49,664 bases of DNA from Halobacillus andaensis (GTDB taxonomy: Bacteria; Bacillota; Bacilli; Bacillales; Halobacillaceae): contig NZ_BMEL01000007.1 in NCBI RefSeq assembly GCF_014636475.1, positions 1-49,664 on the forward strand, read 5' to 3'. The notes under the pieces are model-generated. The model was given only the letters and a program-made list of their open reading frames with translations, did not search any database and was not told where the DNA came from. Both the position numbers and the translations under genes were made by a program. The stretch's first letter is position 1. Each line of letters opens with the position of its first letter. This document shows, piece after piece, positions 1 to 10,807 of this stretch.

Positions 1-33
1 ATTCGTTCGCCGCCTCAAAACAGCGACTTAATC

Positions 34-62
34 AATATATCATGTGTTTAAGTTGAAGTCAA
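34..62 (-). promoter_or_regulatory. rrn promoter P2 (sigma-A)
   Basis: On the minus strand TTGACT (62-57) and TATATT (39-34) are separated by exactly 17 nt, with GATTAAGTCGCTG following. This is the typical layout of the proximal promoter of a Bacillaceae rRNA operon, and it points out of the window's left edge. The 16S gene itself lies outside the window, so the operon assignment is inferred from promoter style and from the known position of an rrn operon after lysS. Confidence 0.75.
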
Positions 63-127
63 CAACTTTTTCATGATTTTTAATTTGTTTTCTTGCGATG
101 TCGCGACCTCTTGTTGCGACGTTTATT

Positions 128-156
128 AATATACCACGGTTCAAAGAGCACATCAA
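128..156 (-). promoter_or_regulatory. rrn promoter P1 (sigma-A)
   Basis: Minus strand TTGATG (156-151), 17-nt spacer, TATATT (133-128). It lies about 95 bp upstream of P2 in the same direction, giving the tandem P1-P2 arrangement usual for Bacillus rRNA operons. A second possible -35 (TTGTAC, 161-156) overlaps it. Confidence 0.6.
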
Positions 157-203
157 GTACAAATTAAAATAAAAGTTAATTCTGACGATTACTCTTCAAA
201 ACA

Positions 204-242
204 AAAGACTTCCAGCCTTTTATTAAGGTCTGGAAGTCTTTA
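204..242 (-). terminator. lysS terminator
   Basis: An inverted repeat with arms reading AAGACTTCCAG and CTGGAAGTCTT lies directly downstream of the lysS stop. On the minus strand it is followed by TTTTGTTTT, so it is an intrinsic terminator separating lysS from the rrn promoters. Confidence 0.85.
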
Positions 243-251
243 TTATCGATA

Positions 252-1823
<1,572 letters not shown>

Positions 1824-1872
1824 CTATGGTTTAGTATAGAAAAGTCCTCGAAAGGTGTCAACGGAGAACCGT

Positions 1873-1932
1873 TCACCAAACTTTCATGCGCTCTTCAATA
1901 TCTTCTGGAAATTCATAAAGAATGCCTAACAT
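1873..1932 (-). CDS. Small ORF of 19 codons coupled to folK
   Basis: Reads MLGILYEFPEDIEERMKVW and then stops. Its ATG follows the folK stop codon with no gap (TAA ATG), and GGAG inside the folK end lies 7 nt before it, so translational coupling is possible. I do not recognise the peptide. The position is where yazB/dusB lie in B. subtilis, but it resembles neither from memory. It could be a genuine microprotein, a remnant of a lost gene, or chance. It has no predicted membrane segment; it is acidic with a hydrophobic start. Confidence 0.4.
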   Translation of the reverse strand: MLGILYEFPEDIEERMKVW

Positions 1933-2427
1933 TTATCTACTCCAGATGCTTACACCGTTCACTTCACTGGAAGGAAGCTGATGAACTACGTCGTCAGCCC
2001 GTTGTCCAATCGCAGGGATGTAAACGTCTGGATTTAACTCGGCCAAAGGTACCATCACAAAAGCACGCTCATGCATATGAGGATGGGGTATCGTTAAACG
2101 CTCATCTTTCATATTTTCTTGATTATAGAGCAAAATGTCAAGGTCTATTGTGCGCGGCCCCCATTTAATCACTCTTTTTCGGCCTAACTCCTTTTCAATC
2201 GATTGACAGAAGTCGAGTAAAGCCAAGGGTTCAAGTATCGTATTAACTTCGATCACCATATTAAGAAAATCATTTTGGTCAGTGTAACCTACAGGAGCTG
2301 TCTCATAAATATTTGAACGTCGGGTGACATCAATAGCATCATGGTGATCTATCTGTTCAATCGCTTCGGTTAAGTATTGCTCTCGCTCATCAAGGTTAGA
2401 GCCTAACGCAATGTACGCTTTATTCAT
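1933..2427 (-). CDS. folK: 2-amino-4-hydroxy-6-hydroxymethyldihydropteridine pyrophosphokinase
   Basis: Transfers pyrophosphate from ATP to 6-hydroxymethyl-dihydropterin, the step before dihydropteroate synthase in folate synthesis. The HPPK signature WGPRTIDLDILLY and the motif HPHMHERAFV are present, and the N-terminus AYIALGSNL is typical. The frame is open to 2451, but AGGAG lies just before two adjacent ATG codons (2430 and 2427); I use the second, giving about 164 residues. The start overlaps the last codons of folB, so folB and folK are translationally coupled. Confidence 0.95.
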   Translation of the reverse strand: MNKAYIALGSNLDEREQYLTEAIEQIDHHDAIDVTRRSNIYETAPVGYTDQNDFLNMVIEVNTILEPLALLDFCQSIEKELGRKRVIKWGPRTIDLDILLYNQENMKDERLTIPHPHMHERAFVMVPLAELNPDVYIPAIGQRADDVVHQLPSSEVNGVSIWSR

Positions 2428-2788
2428 CATGCTTACTCCTGTATATATCAATGGCGACCGATTGATAATGACCCGGGATCGGAGGATCTGGCTTTGTTAC
2501 TTTTACCCGGCACGCCTCAAGCTGGCTGAAATACTGTAACAGCTCGTCTGCTAAGTGCTCAGCAACCGCCTCTACTAAGTTGCGTGTTTCTCCTTCTACC
2601 ACTCGCTTTGTTATTTGGTATACCTCGCCGTAATCAATTGATTGAGTCATATCATCAGAATGGCCAGCCGGCTGTAAATCCATCTCTAATTCTAAATCGA
2701 CATAAAAACGTTGACCAAGTTTATTCTCTTCAGGAAAAAGTCCGTGATACCCCCAAAATTCCATACCATTTAATTGAATTTGATCCAT
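2420..2788 (-). CDS. folB: Dihydroneopterin aldolase
   Basis: Cleaves 7,8-dihydroneopterin to hydroxymethyl-dihydropterin and glycolaldehyde. It has 122 residues, the normal family length. The start GMEFWGYHGLFPEE carries the conserved substrate-binding glutamate region, and VKVTKPDPP carries the catalytic lysine. The ATG follows the folP stop with no gap, and AGGAG in the folP tail serves as ribosome-binding site. Middle gene of folP-folB-folK. Confidence 0.95.
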   Translation of the reverse strand: MDQIQLNGMEFWGYHGLFPEENKLGQRFYVDLELEMDLQPAGHSDDMTQSIDYGEVYQITKRVVEGETRNLVEAVAEHLADELLQYFSQLEACRVKVTKPDPPIPGHYQSVAIDIYRSKHDE

Positions 2789-3613
2789 TTAACTTCTCCT
2801 CTCTATCATTGCGTCCATCATTTTTGTCATCCGTACGATCTCTTTAACATCATGCACTCTTACGATTTGAACTCCCTTAGAAATACCTAAACAAACAGTC
2901 GCACCTGTCCCTTCCATACGGTCCGTTTCTGGCAGGTCCAATACATGGCCGATAAACGATTTGCGAGAAGTACCAAGTAACAGAGGAAAACCAAGATCAT
3001 GGAATTGATCGAGATTGCGCATGACTTCTAAATTGTCATCGATGGTCTTGGCAAACCCAACACCCGGATCAAGAATGATGTGGTGGTCTTTCACTCCTGC
3101 TTCTTTAGCGATTTTTATGCTTTCCTGCAAGTCCCGCTTCATATCTATAATCAAAGAGTTATAATTTTTTTCTTCACGATTATGCATTAATATAATCGGG
3201 GCGTCATATTCAGCTGCTGCTTCCGCAATTTTTGGTTCCCTTTTTGCACCCCAGACATCATTAACAATTTCAGCCCCAGCTTTTAAGGCTTGTCTTGCTA
3301 CTTCTGCTTTATACGTATCTATAGAAATTGGAATCGATATTTGTTCTTTCACAGCTTTAATGACAGGAACTACACGCTCAATTTCTTCTTGTTCAGACAC
3401 AGGACGATGCCCTGGACGGGTAGATTCACCTCCAACATCGATGATATGTGCCCCTTCCTGCTCCATTTGCACCGCACGTTCTATAGCTGCCTCCGTTCGA
3501 TTGAAACGACCGCCGTCAGAGAAAGAATCAGGCGTTATATTTAAAATCCCCATCACGAGCGTCTGCTCGGATAATGCATACGATTGGCTCTTTGTCATTA
3601 GCTGAAAACTCAT
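2789..3613 (-). CDS. folP: Dihydropteroate synthase
   Basis: Condenses p-aminobenzoate with hydroxymethyl-dihydropterin pyrophosphate; the sulfonamide target. The family signatures are visible: GILNITPDSFSDGG near residue 25, DVGGESTRPG near residue 60, and GTSRKSFIG in the C-terminal third. Length 274 is normal. GAGG precedes the ATG. In B. subtilis this gene follows pabB-pabA-pabC; here it follows cysK directly after a terminator, so PABA synthesis genes must lie elsewhere or be missing, and folP needs its own promoter. Confidence 0.96.
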   Translation of the reverse strand: MSFQLMTKSQSYALSEQTLVMGILNITPDSFSDGGRFNRTEAAIERAVQMEQEGAHIIDVGGESTRPGHRPVSEQEEIERVVPVIKAVKEQISIPISIDTYKAEVARQALKAGAEIVNDVWGAKREPKIAEAAAEYDAPIILMHNREEKNYNSLIIDMKRDLQESIKIAKEAGVKDHHIILDPGVGFAKTIDDNLEVMRNLDQFHDLGFPLLLGTSRKSFIGHVLDLPETDRMEGTGATVCLGISKGVQIVRVHDVKEIVRMTKMMDAMIERRS

Positions 3614-3648
3614 GATACATCCTCATTTCCCACGTTTATTATTTCTCT

Positions 3649-3678
3649 ATTTTACACCATCACCCCTTCGGATAACAA
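3649..3678 (-). promoter_or_regulatory. Possible folP promoter (sigma-A)
   Basis: Minus strand TTGTTA (3678-3673), 18-nt spacer, TAAAAT (3654-3649), about 35 bp before folP. Its -35 overlaps the U-tract of the cysK terminator. Plausible because the terminator cuts folP off from cysK, but the match is moderate. Confidence 0.4.
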
Positions 3679-3712
3679 AAAAGCTGTGCTCCTTTTTGAA
3701 AGGGCACAGCTT
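3675..3712 (-). terminator. cysK terminator
   Basis: Arms AAGCTGTGC and GCACAGCTT; on the minus strand the stem runs into a T-tract (TTTTTTG). It lies immediately behind cysK. Confidence 0.85.
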
Positions 3713-3723
3713 TTAATTTCATT

Positions 3724-4650
3724 TTATTCTTCTTCAAATTGATAAAGAGGTGTAGAAAGATAACGTTCACCATTACTCGGAATAATAGCTACTACTTTTT
3801 TACCTTTCCCTAATTGTTTAGCGACCTTTTTAGCTACATGAATGGCAGCCCCCGACGATACGCCGCCTAAAATGCCGTCTTTTCTGGCAGCTTCTCTAGC
3901 TGAATCGTAAGCTTCTTCGGTCGTTACTTGATGCACTTCATCATAAATTTCAGTATTTAGAATTCCCGGAACAAAGCCAGCTCCGATCCCTTGAATTTTG
4001 TGAGGTCCTGGCTGTCCGCCTGATAAAATAGGAGATCCTTCAGGTTCTACAGCGTGAATTTTAACTTCAGGATACTTTTCTTTTAACACTTTTCCTGCAC
4101 CCGTGATTGTTCCACCTGTTCCAATACCTGAAATGAATGCATCAAGCTGATCGCCCATTTGCTCAACAATTTCAGGTCCTGTCGTTTTTTCGTGAACAGC
4201 TACGTTCGCCTCATTATTAAACTGTTGAGGCATGAAGTAACCATGCTGATCTTGAAGTTCAGACGCTTTTTTTATAGCTCCTTTCATTCCATCCGCTCCA
4301 GGTGTTAAAACTAATTCAGCACCATAAGCACGTAAAAGGTTACGTCGCTCTTGACTCATAGTATCCGGCATTACGAGAACCGTCCGGTAACCTTTGGCCG
4401 CTGCTATCATCGCTAACCCAATTCCCGTATTCCCGCTAGTCGGTTCAACGATCGTATCGCCGGCTTTTAGGTCGCCAGCTTCTTCAGCAGCCTCAATCAT
4501 TGAAAGAGCAATACGGTCTTTAACCGAGCTGCCTGGATTCATGTACTCAAGTTTTAAATAAATGTCTGCACTATTTTCATCAGCACTTTTGTTCAATTTT
4601 ACTAAAGGGGTTTGACCCACTAATTCACTCACACTATTTGCAATTCTCAT
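3724..4650 (-). CDS. cysK: Cysteine synthase A (O-acetylserine sulfhydrylase)
   Basis: PLP enzyme making cysteine from O-acetylserine and sulfide. The PLP lysine lies in SSVKDR near residue 44; TSGNTG (about 70) binds substrate and GTGGTITG (about 178) binds the cofactor phosphate. The frame runs open to 4722, but that extension reads through the -35 element of its own promoter. AGGAG lies 7 nt before the ATG at 4650, giving 308 residues, which I recall as the B. subtilis CysK length. Monocistronic, with its own promoter and terminator. In B. subtilis it is controlled by CymR; I could not confirm a CymR site here. Confidence 0.96.
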   Translation of the reverse strand: MRIANSVSELVGQTPLVKLNKSADENSADIYLKLEYMNPGSSVKDRIALSMIEAAEEAGDLKAGDTIVEPTSGNTGIGLAMIAAAKGYRTVLVMPDTMSQERRNLLRAYGAELVLTPGADGMKGAIKKASELQDQHGYFMPQQFNNEANVAVHEKTTGPEIVEQMGDQLDAFISGIGTGGTITGAGKVLKEKYPEVKIHAVEPEGSPILSGGQPGPHKIQGIGAGFVPGILNTEIYDEVHQVTTEEAYDSAREAARKDGILGGVSSGAAIHVAKKVAKQLGKGKKVVAIIPSNGERYLSTPLYQFEEE

Positions 4651-4693
4651 AACTTCACTCCTAAAACCAAGTATTTTAATAGGATTTAATACT

Positions 4694-4722
4694 AATGTAC
4701 GCAATCTCTGGGTCATTGTCAA
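4694..4722 (-). promoter_or_regulatory. cysK promoter (sigma-A)
   Basis: Minus strand TTGACA (4722-4717), 17-nt spacer, TACATT (4699-4694), about 45 bp before the chosen cysK start. Near-consensus. Confidence 0.8.
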
Positions 4723-4752
4723 ACATTTCTATCATTTTTATCAAAAGTGTTC

Positions 4753-4796
4753 CCAAAATAAAAGCGAGCGAAACGGATATTTATCTCGTTTCGCTC
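4753..4796 (-). terminator. hslO terminator
   Basis: Perfect 10-bp arms GAGCGAAACG and CGTTTCGCTC with a GCTTTTATTTT tail on the minus strand. Ends the coaX-hslO unit. Confidence 0.85.
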
Positions 4797-4802
4797 AGCT
4801 CT

Positions 4803-5681
4803 TTAGGATGGATTGGATTGTAGTTCTTTTAAATCTTTTTCATTAAAGTTATAGGCTTCATTGCAAAAGTGACACTTTGCTTCTGCCCCTTTATCTTCTT
4901 CAATCATACGTTGAATTTCTTCGTCCCCTAAACTTGATATCGCAATTTCTACACGCTCTCTAGAACAGCGGCACTTAAATTGGACAGGCATTGAATCAAG
5001 AATCTGGAGATCCTCTTCGCCAATTAAAGCAGCAAGAATTTCTTCTGGCGTTTTACCTTCACGAACCATAGTAGAGATGGGGGCAATTTCAGTTAGTCGT
5101 TTTTCCAGGGTTGCCGTTGTCTCTTCATCAGCTCCCGGCATCATTTGAATGATAAAACCACCAGCCGCCAAGATGGAATGGTCGGTATTAACTAGTACGC
5201 CTGCTCCTACAGCTGATGGTACTTGTTCTGAATTGGCAAAGTAATACGTGAAATCTTCGCTGACTTCTCCAGATACAATCGGAACCTGCCCTGTAAAGTG
5301 ATCTTTCATCCCAAGGTCTTTTACAATACTTAACGTACCGTCCGTTCCTACAGCGCGAGCTACATCAAGTTTCCCTTGATTATTCAAGTCAAAATCGACA
5401 TGAGGATTTTTCAGATAACCGCGGACGTCTCCTTTTGAATTAGCATCAGCAATGATCGCTCCAACCGGGCCGTTGCCTTCTATTTTGGCTGTCAATTTGT
5501 CTTCGCCTTTAAGCATAGCTCCCATCATAGCACTGATGGTAAGTGTACGGCCTAAGGCAGCTGAAGCTGTAGCCCAAGAGTCCTGCCTGCGGCGTGCTTC
5601 TTCTACTGTTTCAGTTGATTGTATAGCGTAAGCGCGCACTTGTCCATTAAAGCCAATAGCACGTACTAAATAATCTGACAT
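4803..5681 (-). CDS. hslO: Redox-regulated chaperone Hsp33
   Basis: Cytoplasmic holdase activated by oxidation. The 292-residue protein ends with the redox zinc site: C237 and C239 (CRC), then C270 and C273 (CHFC). On oxidation these cysteines release zinc and form disulfides. It starts 3 bp after coaX ends, so the two are co-transcribed. In B. subtilis a parvulin gene (yacD) lies between hslO and cysK; it is absent here. Confidence 0.96.
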   Translation of the reverse strand: MSDYLVRAIGFNGQVRAYAIQSTETVEEARRRQDSWATASAALGRTLTISAMMGAMLKGEDKLTAKIEGNGPVGAIIADANSKGDVRGYLKNPHVDFDLNNQGKLDVARAVGTDGTLSIVKDLGMKDHFTGQVPIVSGEVSEDFTYYFANSEQVPSAVGAGVLVNTDHSILAAGGFIIQMMPGADEETTATLEKRLTEIAPISTMVREGKTPEEILAALIGEEDLQILDSMPVQFKCRCSRERVEIAISSLGDEEIQRMIEEDKGAEAKCHFCNEAYNFNEKDLKELQSNPS

Positions 5682-5684
5682 AAA

Positions 5685-6479
5685 TCATCCTTCTCCTTTG
5701 AATGCTTTATTATCTTTGTTGTTTTGATAAATTTTATTCAACCCTTTTAATGTTAAATAAGGATCGATCACATCGATTGTGCGTGACTCATCCCCTATCA
5801 GGGAAGCCAGCCCTCCTGTTGCTACTACAGTAGGCGTGGACTCTGCGGTTTCCTTCATTCTACGAACCACTTCATCTACTTGACCCACATATCCGTAAAA
5901 CACTCCAGACTGCATAGCTTCAACGGTTGATGACCCTACGACTTGCTCCGGACTTTTAATTTCAATCTTCGGTAATTTTGCGGCTTTTGCATATAAAGCT
6001 TCCATGGAGATATTAATACCCGGCGCAATCGCTCCTCCGACATATTCCCCTTTTTCATTAACGTAACAGTAAGTGGTAGCTGTACCAAAGTCGATAATAA
6101 TAAGAGGAGTATTATATTCTTCAATCGCTCCCACGGCATTTACAATTCGGTCGGCTCCTATTTCTTTAGGGTTCGGATACTTCATCGATAAACCTGCATC
6201 TACTTCTTGCTCTCCGATAATCATCGGTGTTTTTTTAAAATAATAACGAGCCATCCGTTCAAGTGCAAACATTATGGGTGGTACAACGGAGGAAATGATG
6301 ACTCCATCTATATCTTGAAAAGTAAGACCTTCATGTTCAAAAAGTGATTTAATCAGCATTCCGTATTCATCTTCTGTTTTATACCGATCCGTCTTAATGC
6401 GCCACTGATAGTTCAGCTTATTGTGTTCAAATACGCCGAGTACAGTATTCGTATTCCCCACATCAAGGACAAAAATCAT
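5685..6479 (-). CDS. coaX: Type III pantothenate kinase
   Basis: Phosphorylates pantothenate, the first step of coenzyme A synthesis. The ASKHA-fold phosphate motif [10 protein letters not shown] is at the N-terminus, with IGADRIVNA and the second phosphate motif [12 protein letters not shown] in the middle, as in other CoaX proteins. The frame is open from a TTG at 6485, but AGGGGG lies 8 nt before the ATG at 6479; start chosen there (264 residues). First gene of a two-gene unit with hslO. An extended -10 (TGATATGAT, around 6520) may drive it, without a good -35. Confidence 0.95.
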   Translation of the reverse strand: MIFVLDVGNTNTVLGVFEHNKLNYQWRIKTDRYKTEDEYGMLIKSLFEHEGLTFQDIDGVIISSVVPPIMFALERMARYYFKKTPMIIGEQEVDAGLSMKYPNPKEIGADRIVNAVGAIEEYNTPLIIIDFGTATTYCYVNEKGEYVGGAIAPGINISMEALYAKAAKLPKIEIKSPEQVVGSSTVEAMQSGVFYGYVGQVDEVVRRMKETAESTPTVVATGGLASLIGDESRTIDVIDPYLTLKGLNKIYQNNKDNKAFKGEG

Positions 6480-6566
6480 ATGCAAAGCCCCCTGTTTCTT
6501 TTTCTTCGGCTTCCATCATATCACAATTAAAGATAGGGATGGGATGAAGAGTTTTGAACCAAGACA

Positions 6567-6607
6567 GGAAAAAGCCACATTCCCTGTCTTGGAAATGTGA
6601 CTTTTTT
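6567..6607 (-). terminator. ftsH terminator
   Basis: Long arms AAAAAGYCACATTTCC-like on both sides of a 7-nt loop (one G-U), followed on the minus strand by a T-run. Separates ftsH from coaX. Confidence 0.85.
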
Positions 6608-6614
6608 ATATGAG

Positions 6615-8675
6615 TTATGAACGGTCATGACGATCTTTGTTGTCGTCTTGATCTTCCGAACCTTTTTGTTCTTCTTTAGAAGGAGATGCTTTACCCTCTG
6701 GCGTTTCTTGCTCTTCGTCTTTTGACTTTAGGTTCACGCGTACATTCTCATTGTTCTCTTGACGCTCATCAATCTCTTTTTGCTCTTCCTGATTCGCTCG
6801 AAGCTGCTTATTGTTTTCAATCGCAATTTCTTCTAGCTCTTCATCAGTTGGAAGGCGTCCTTTTTTAAATAAGGATTCGATTTGAGTAGCATCTAATGTT
6901 TCCACATCTAATAAAGTATTCGCGATCAGTTCAAGTTTATCTTTATTCTCTGTAAGAATCGTTTTCGCACGATCATAAGAATCTGTAATAAACCTTTGAA
7001 CTTCTGTATCAATATCATAAGCAATTTGATCACTATAATTTTGTTCATTTTGAATGTCTCTGCCAAGGAATACTTGACCGCCGGAGTTTTGTCCGAATTG
7101 AAGCGGTCCAAGCTTTTCACTCATTCCATATTCGGTGACCATCTTACGTGCAATGGAAGTCGCACGCTGGAAGTCATTATGAGCTCCAGTAGACACTTCA
7201 CCAAACATAATTTCTTCAGCGACACGTCCACCAAGTAAGCCTGTAATCTTATCAAGCAATTCTGGCTTCGTCATAAAGTAGCGGTCTTCTCGTGGAAGCA
7301 TCACAGCATATCCTCCTGCTTGGCCACGAGGCACAATCGTAACCTTGTGCACCATGTCCGCATCATCTAAGACCATACCGATAACAGTATGTCCACTTTC
7401 GTGGTGCGCCACAATGTTGCGTTCTTTCTTAGAGATGACACGACTTTTCTTAGCTGGGCCTGCTATAACACGATCAATGGCTTCGTCGACATGGATCATA
7501 TCGATCTCTTTACTGTCTGCACGAGCGGCCACAAGTGCTGCTTCGTTAAGCAAGTTCTCTAAGTCTGCGCCCGAGAACCCCGGGGTACGAAGAGCAATAG
7601 TCTTAAGGTCAACGTTATCAGATAGAGGCTTATCACGAGCGTGCACCCCTAGAACAGCTTGACGACCTTTTACATCAGGACGGTCTACCGTAATTTGACG
7701 GTCAAAACGGCCTGGACGCAGTAAGGCTGGGTCAAGAATGTCCGGACGGTTTGTAGCTGCAATCATAATGATTCCTTCGTTAGCTCCAAAACCATCCATT
7801 TCAACTAACAGCTGGTTCAATGTTTGTTCACGTTCATCGTGACCGCCGCCTAAACCGGCTCCACGTTGACGGCCTACTGCATCAATTTCATCGATAAAAA
7901 TGATACAAGGCGCATTTTTCTTAGCATTTTCAAACAAGTCACGGACACGGGAAGCACCAACACCGACAAACATTTCTACGAAGTCAGAACCACTGATTGA
8001 GAAGAACGGAACTCCCGCTTCTCCTGCTACGGCTCTCGCTAGTAATGTTTTACCTGTACCTGGTGGTCCTACAAGCAGGACACCTTTTGGAATACGGGCA
8101 CCTACTGCTGAGAACTTACGAGGATCTTTTAAGAAGTCTACAACTTCCACAAGCTCCTGCTTTTCTTCATCTGCTCCGGCCACGTCTTTAAAACGCACCT
8201 TCTTCTTGTCTTCACTGTACATCTTCGCCTTACTCTTACCAAAGTTCATGACACGGCTTCCGCCGCCCTGAGCCTGGTTAAGCAAGAAGATAAACAAGAT
8301 AAATATAATCACAAACGGAATGATGGACGTTAATACCGTGACCCATACACTCGGTTGTTCTTCTTCTTCAACGGTTAAAATACTTTGCTGTTGAGCTTCT
8401 TCAGTTACGTTAGAAACGATTTCTTCGTTAGCTGGAATGTTTGCAGTAAACGTTTCTCCTTCTTCACTGCCAGCTACTGAACCTGTGATACGAATGACAC
8501 CATTAGTAGGCTGCATCGTCATTTCTTCGATTTCACCATTATTCAATCTATCGTAAAATTCGTTCACATTTAATGTTTGTTCTGGTTCACCTTGACCTCT
8601 AAATAGACCGACTATGCCGATAACTACGAGGAAGATTAGTAAGTAAAAGATTGTATTACGAAATATCCGGTTCAT
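6615..8675 (-). CDS. ftsH: ATP-dependent zinc metalloprotease FtsH
   Basis: Membrane-bound AAA+ protease for membrane-protein quality control and for turnover of regulators. Order: membrane segment 1 (about 7-25), extracytoplasmic domain, membrane segment 2 (about 108-132), AAA domain with Walker A GPPGTGKT and Walker B FIDEID, then the zinc site HESGH. The last roughly 60 residues are very rich in E, D, K and Q and are longer and more acidic than I expect, possibly a saline adaptation. The GGGAGGAGG ribosome-binding site is strong. Follows hpt with a 118-bp gap; no terminator is seen between them. Confidence 0.97.
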   Translation of the reverse strand: MNRIFRNTIFYLLIFLVVIGIVGLFRGQGEPEQTLNVNEFYDRLNNGEIEEMTMQPTNGVIRITGSVAGSEEGETFTANIPANEEIVSNVTEEAQQQSILTVEEEEQPSVWVTVLTSIIPFVIIFILFIFLLNQAQGGGSRVMNFGKSKAKMYSEDKKKVRFKDVAGADEEKQELVEVVDFLKDPRKFSAVGARIPKGVLLVGPPGTGKTLLARAVAGEAGVPFFSISGSDFVEMFVGVGASRVRDLFENAKKNAPCIIFIDEIDAVGRQRGAGLGGGHDEREQTLNQLLVEMDGFGANEGIIMIAATNRPDILDPALLRPGRFDRQITVDRPDVKGRQAVLGVHARDKPLSDNVDLKTIALRTPGFSGADLENLLNEAALVAARADSKEIDMIHVDEAIDRVIAGPAKKSRVISKKERNIVAHHESGHTVIGMVLDDADMVHKVTIVPRGQAGGYAVMLPREDRYFMTKPELLDKITGLLGGRVAEEIMFGEVSTGAHNDFQRATSIARKMVTEYGMSEKLGPLQFGQNSGGQVFLGRDIQNEQNYSDQIAYDIDTEVQRFITDSYDRAKTILTENKDKLELIANTLLDVETLDATQIESLFKKGRLPTDEELEEIAIENNKQLRANQEEQKEIDERQENNENVRVNLKSKDEEQETPEGKASPSKEEQKGSEDQDDNKDRHDRS

Positions 8676-8793
8676 TTCCTACCTCCTCCCAAGCGAGAAA
8701 AACTATAGTAAATGTTATCACACAAAAAACGAAACACACAACTAATTGCCCTTACATCCAGCACGTTTGTTTGAAGTCGCAAATTGGATTCCA

Positions 8794-9333
8794 TCAGCCA
8801 CCATACACTTCTGGTTTAAGAATCCCGATATATGGAAGGTTACGATACTTTTCATTGTAATCTAAACCATATCCAACTACGAATTCATCAGGCACTTCAA
8901 AACCCACCGTATCGGCTTTAATATGTGAAGTTCTGCCTTCAGGTTTATCGAGCAATGTTACAATTTTAATGGATTTTGCTTTACGATATTTAAATAAGTC
9001 CACTAAATAGCTTAATGTCAATCCACTATCAATGATATCTTCCACGATGATTAAGTCTCTGCCTTCTACTGAAGTATCTAAGTCTTTAACGATCTTTACT
9101 TCTCCGGTAGAACGCATTCCTCCGTCATAACTAGAGACATCCATGAAGTCCATTTCCAAGTGTGTTTCCACTCGTTTTAAAAGGTCACCCATAAACGGCA
9201 TAGCTCCTTTAAGTACGCCGATCGCTAAAGGGAAACGTCCTTCATATTCTTCTGTTAGTTGTGCTCCAAGTTCTTTACATTTGCTTTGAATCTCTTCTTC
9301 AGAAATCAAGATTTTCTCAATTTCGTTGTGCAT
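8794..9333 (-). CDS. hpt: Hypoxanthine phosphoribosyltransferase
   Basis: Purine salvage enzyme that joins hypoxanthine or guanine to PRPP. The PRPP-binding motif [17 protein letters not shown] is at about 95-110. Its 179 residues align along the whole length with B. subtilis HprT as I remember it. AGGAGG precedes the ATG. It lies 23 bp behind tilS and before ftsH, the conserved tilS-hpt-ftsH order. HprT and TilS are reported to activate ftsH transcription in B. subtilis; whether that holds here is unknown. Confidence 0.96.
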   Translation of the reverse strand: MHNEIEKILISEEEIQSKCKELGAQLTEEYEGRFPLAIGVLKGAMPFMGDLLKRVETHLEMDFMDVSSYDGGMRSTGEVKIVKDLDTSVEGRDLIIVEDIIDSGLTLSYLVDLFKYRKAKSIKIVTLLDKPEGRTSHIKADTVGFEVPDEFVVGYGLDYNEKYRNLPYIGILKPEVYGG

Positions 9334-9356
9334 GAAAGCTCCTCCTACGTTCTCAG

Positions 9357-10760
9357 TTATTTTTTATATTGTAATCGAAGCCATGTACCGGAAGGGTTCC
9401 TAGTACACCCCTCACCTTTTTTTAAACCAACCAGCCATAGGACTTGACCATCCTGATCCGTAACAAGCGGCCAAGTATCACGAAGTTGTGCAGGGATCTT
9501 TTGGTCGATAAAAATATCCTTTACCTTCTTAGACCCATTCATTCCTCTAAGTATCATTCGATCTCCTGGTTTTCGGTTTCGTACAATTAATGGCAGAGAT
9601 ACGTGATGTGAATCACAAACATAGTCATGTTTTCCCTGCTCCCAAGAGTCTTCCCCCGCCGTGAGCGAGAGAGTTGATCCATCCGGAAGTGAAACTTGCT
9701 CTCCTATGTATAATGTTTTAAACAAAATAGATTCTTCCTTTTCAGAGTTAAAAGTAAACATTATGTCATCGTAGGCACGAACCACTTTTAACCCTCTTGG
9801 AAAATCTAGACTTGCATTAGGTTTTTGTTCATCTAAAAGGTGAAAAAACATCTCCTCATGTATATAGGAGATTTCTTCAATTTGATTACCATACAGATAG
9901 TTTAATATTAGATGAAAGGCACTTCTTTGTAAAGCAAGCGGCTGCTTTTGAAAAACAGTTTTTGAAAATTGTGTGAAGCCGCCTTTTCCACCCTCCATTT
10001 TTATATCTTGAAGGACTTCTTCAGCCTTCTCTTGAATGAAGCCTCGATCTTCTGAGAATCGTTCACTCATTCGCTGCATGTGCTGGTGAAGCTTAGGGTT
10101 TGAGGCTTTTAAAAAAGGGAGGACCTTTTTACGAAAAGCATTCCGCGTATAATCTGTTTCTTCATTAGATGGATCGTGACGAGGCTGCAGCTGATGGGCA
10201 GCGCAATATTGTACTAAGTCTTCTTTCTCTAAGCAAAGAAAAGGACGAATAATACTTCCGGAGGCAAACGGACGTTTTACCGGCATTCCATGCACGGCTT
10301 CCGGTAGTGCGCTTCTCGTGAACTGCATGAGCATCGTCTCCGCCTGATCATCGCCATGATGGCCAAAGGCCAGCTTATCAGCTTCGACCTCATTCATTAC
10401 TTCAGCAAAAAAACGGTAACGTAACGTCCTCGCTGCTTCCTGCGTACCCATGCCTGTCTCTTTCTTAAACGAAGGTACATCAACTGTCGTTCCGTAAAAC
10501 GTCAGCTCCCATTCCTTAGCGAGGGACCTAACATAGTCAAGGTCCTGCTTCGATCCTGCTCCTCGCAAACTGTGATCGACCGAAGCGACTACAAGTGTTA
10601 ACCCATATTTATCTTTTAATTGAGAAAAGTAATGAAGAAGGGCGAGAGAGTCTGGGCCTCCGGATACAGCTAAAATGACTGTATCGTTAGGTTGAAGCAA
10701 TTGATGTTTTTTAATAAAATTCTCCACGTCTATCACCTGCCGCGCTACCTCCCATCGCAT
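9357..10760 (-). CDS. tilS: tRNA(Ile)-lysidine synthase
   Basis: Converts C34 of the CAU-anticodon tRNA-Ile to lysidine so that it reads AUA; essential in most bacteria. The PP-loop ATP motif SGGPDS is near residue 34, with [14 protein letters not shown] further on; a C-terminal substrate-binding domain completes 467 residues. The start is uncertain: the ATG at 10760 has a purine-rich stretch directly against it, and in-frame GTG codons just downstream (before ENFIKKHQ) have AGGTG spacing and fit family N-termini better, giving about 455 residues. Confidence 0.94.
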   Translation of the reverse strand: MRWEVARQVIDVENFIKKHQLLQPNDTVILAVSGGPDSLALLHYFSQLKDKYGLTLVVASVDHSLRGAGSKQDLDYVRSLAKEWELTFYGTTVDVPSFKKETGMGTQEAARTLRYRFFAEVMNEVEADKLAFGHHGDDQAETMLMQFTRSALPEAVHGMPVKRPFASGSIIRPFLCLEKEDLVQYCAAHQLQPRHDPSNEETDYTRNAFRKKVLPFLKASNPKLHQHMQRMSERFSEDRGFIQEKAEEVLQDIKMEGGKGGFTQFSKTVFQKQPLALQRSAFHLILNYLYGNQIEEISYIHEEMFFHLLDEQKPNASLDFPRGLKVVRAYDDIMFTFNSEKEESILFKTLYIGEQVSLPDGSTLSLTAGEDSWEQGKHDYVCDSHHVSLPLIVRNRKPGDRMILRGMNGSKKVKDIFIDQKIPAQLRDTWPLVTDQDGQVLWLVGLKKGEGCTRNPSGTWLRLQYKK

Positions 10761-10807
10761 CTCCCCTCATCGTACCACTCGACAGCCTTCTCCTGCAAAG
10801 CTTTCCT

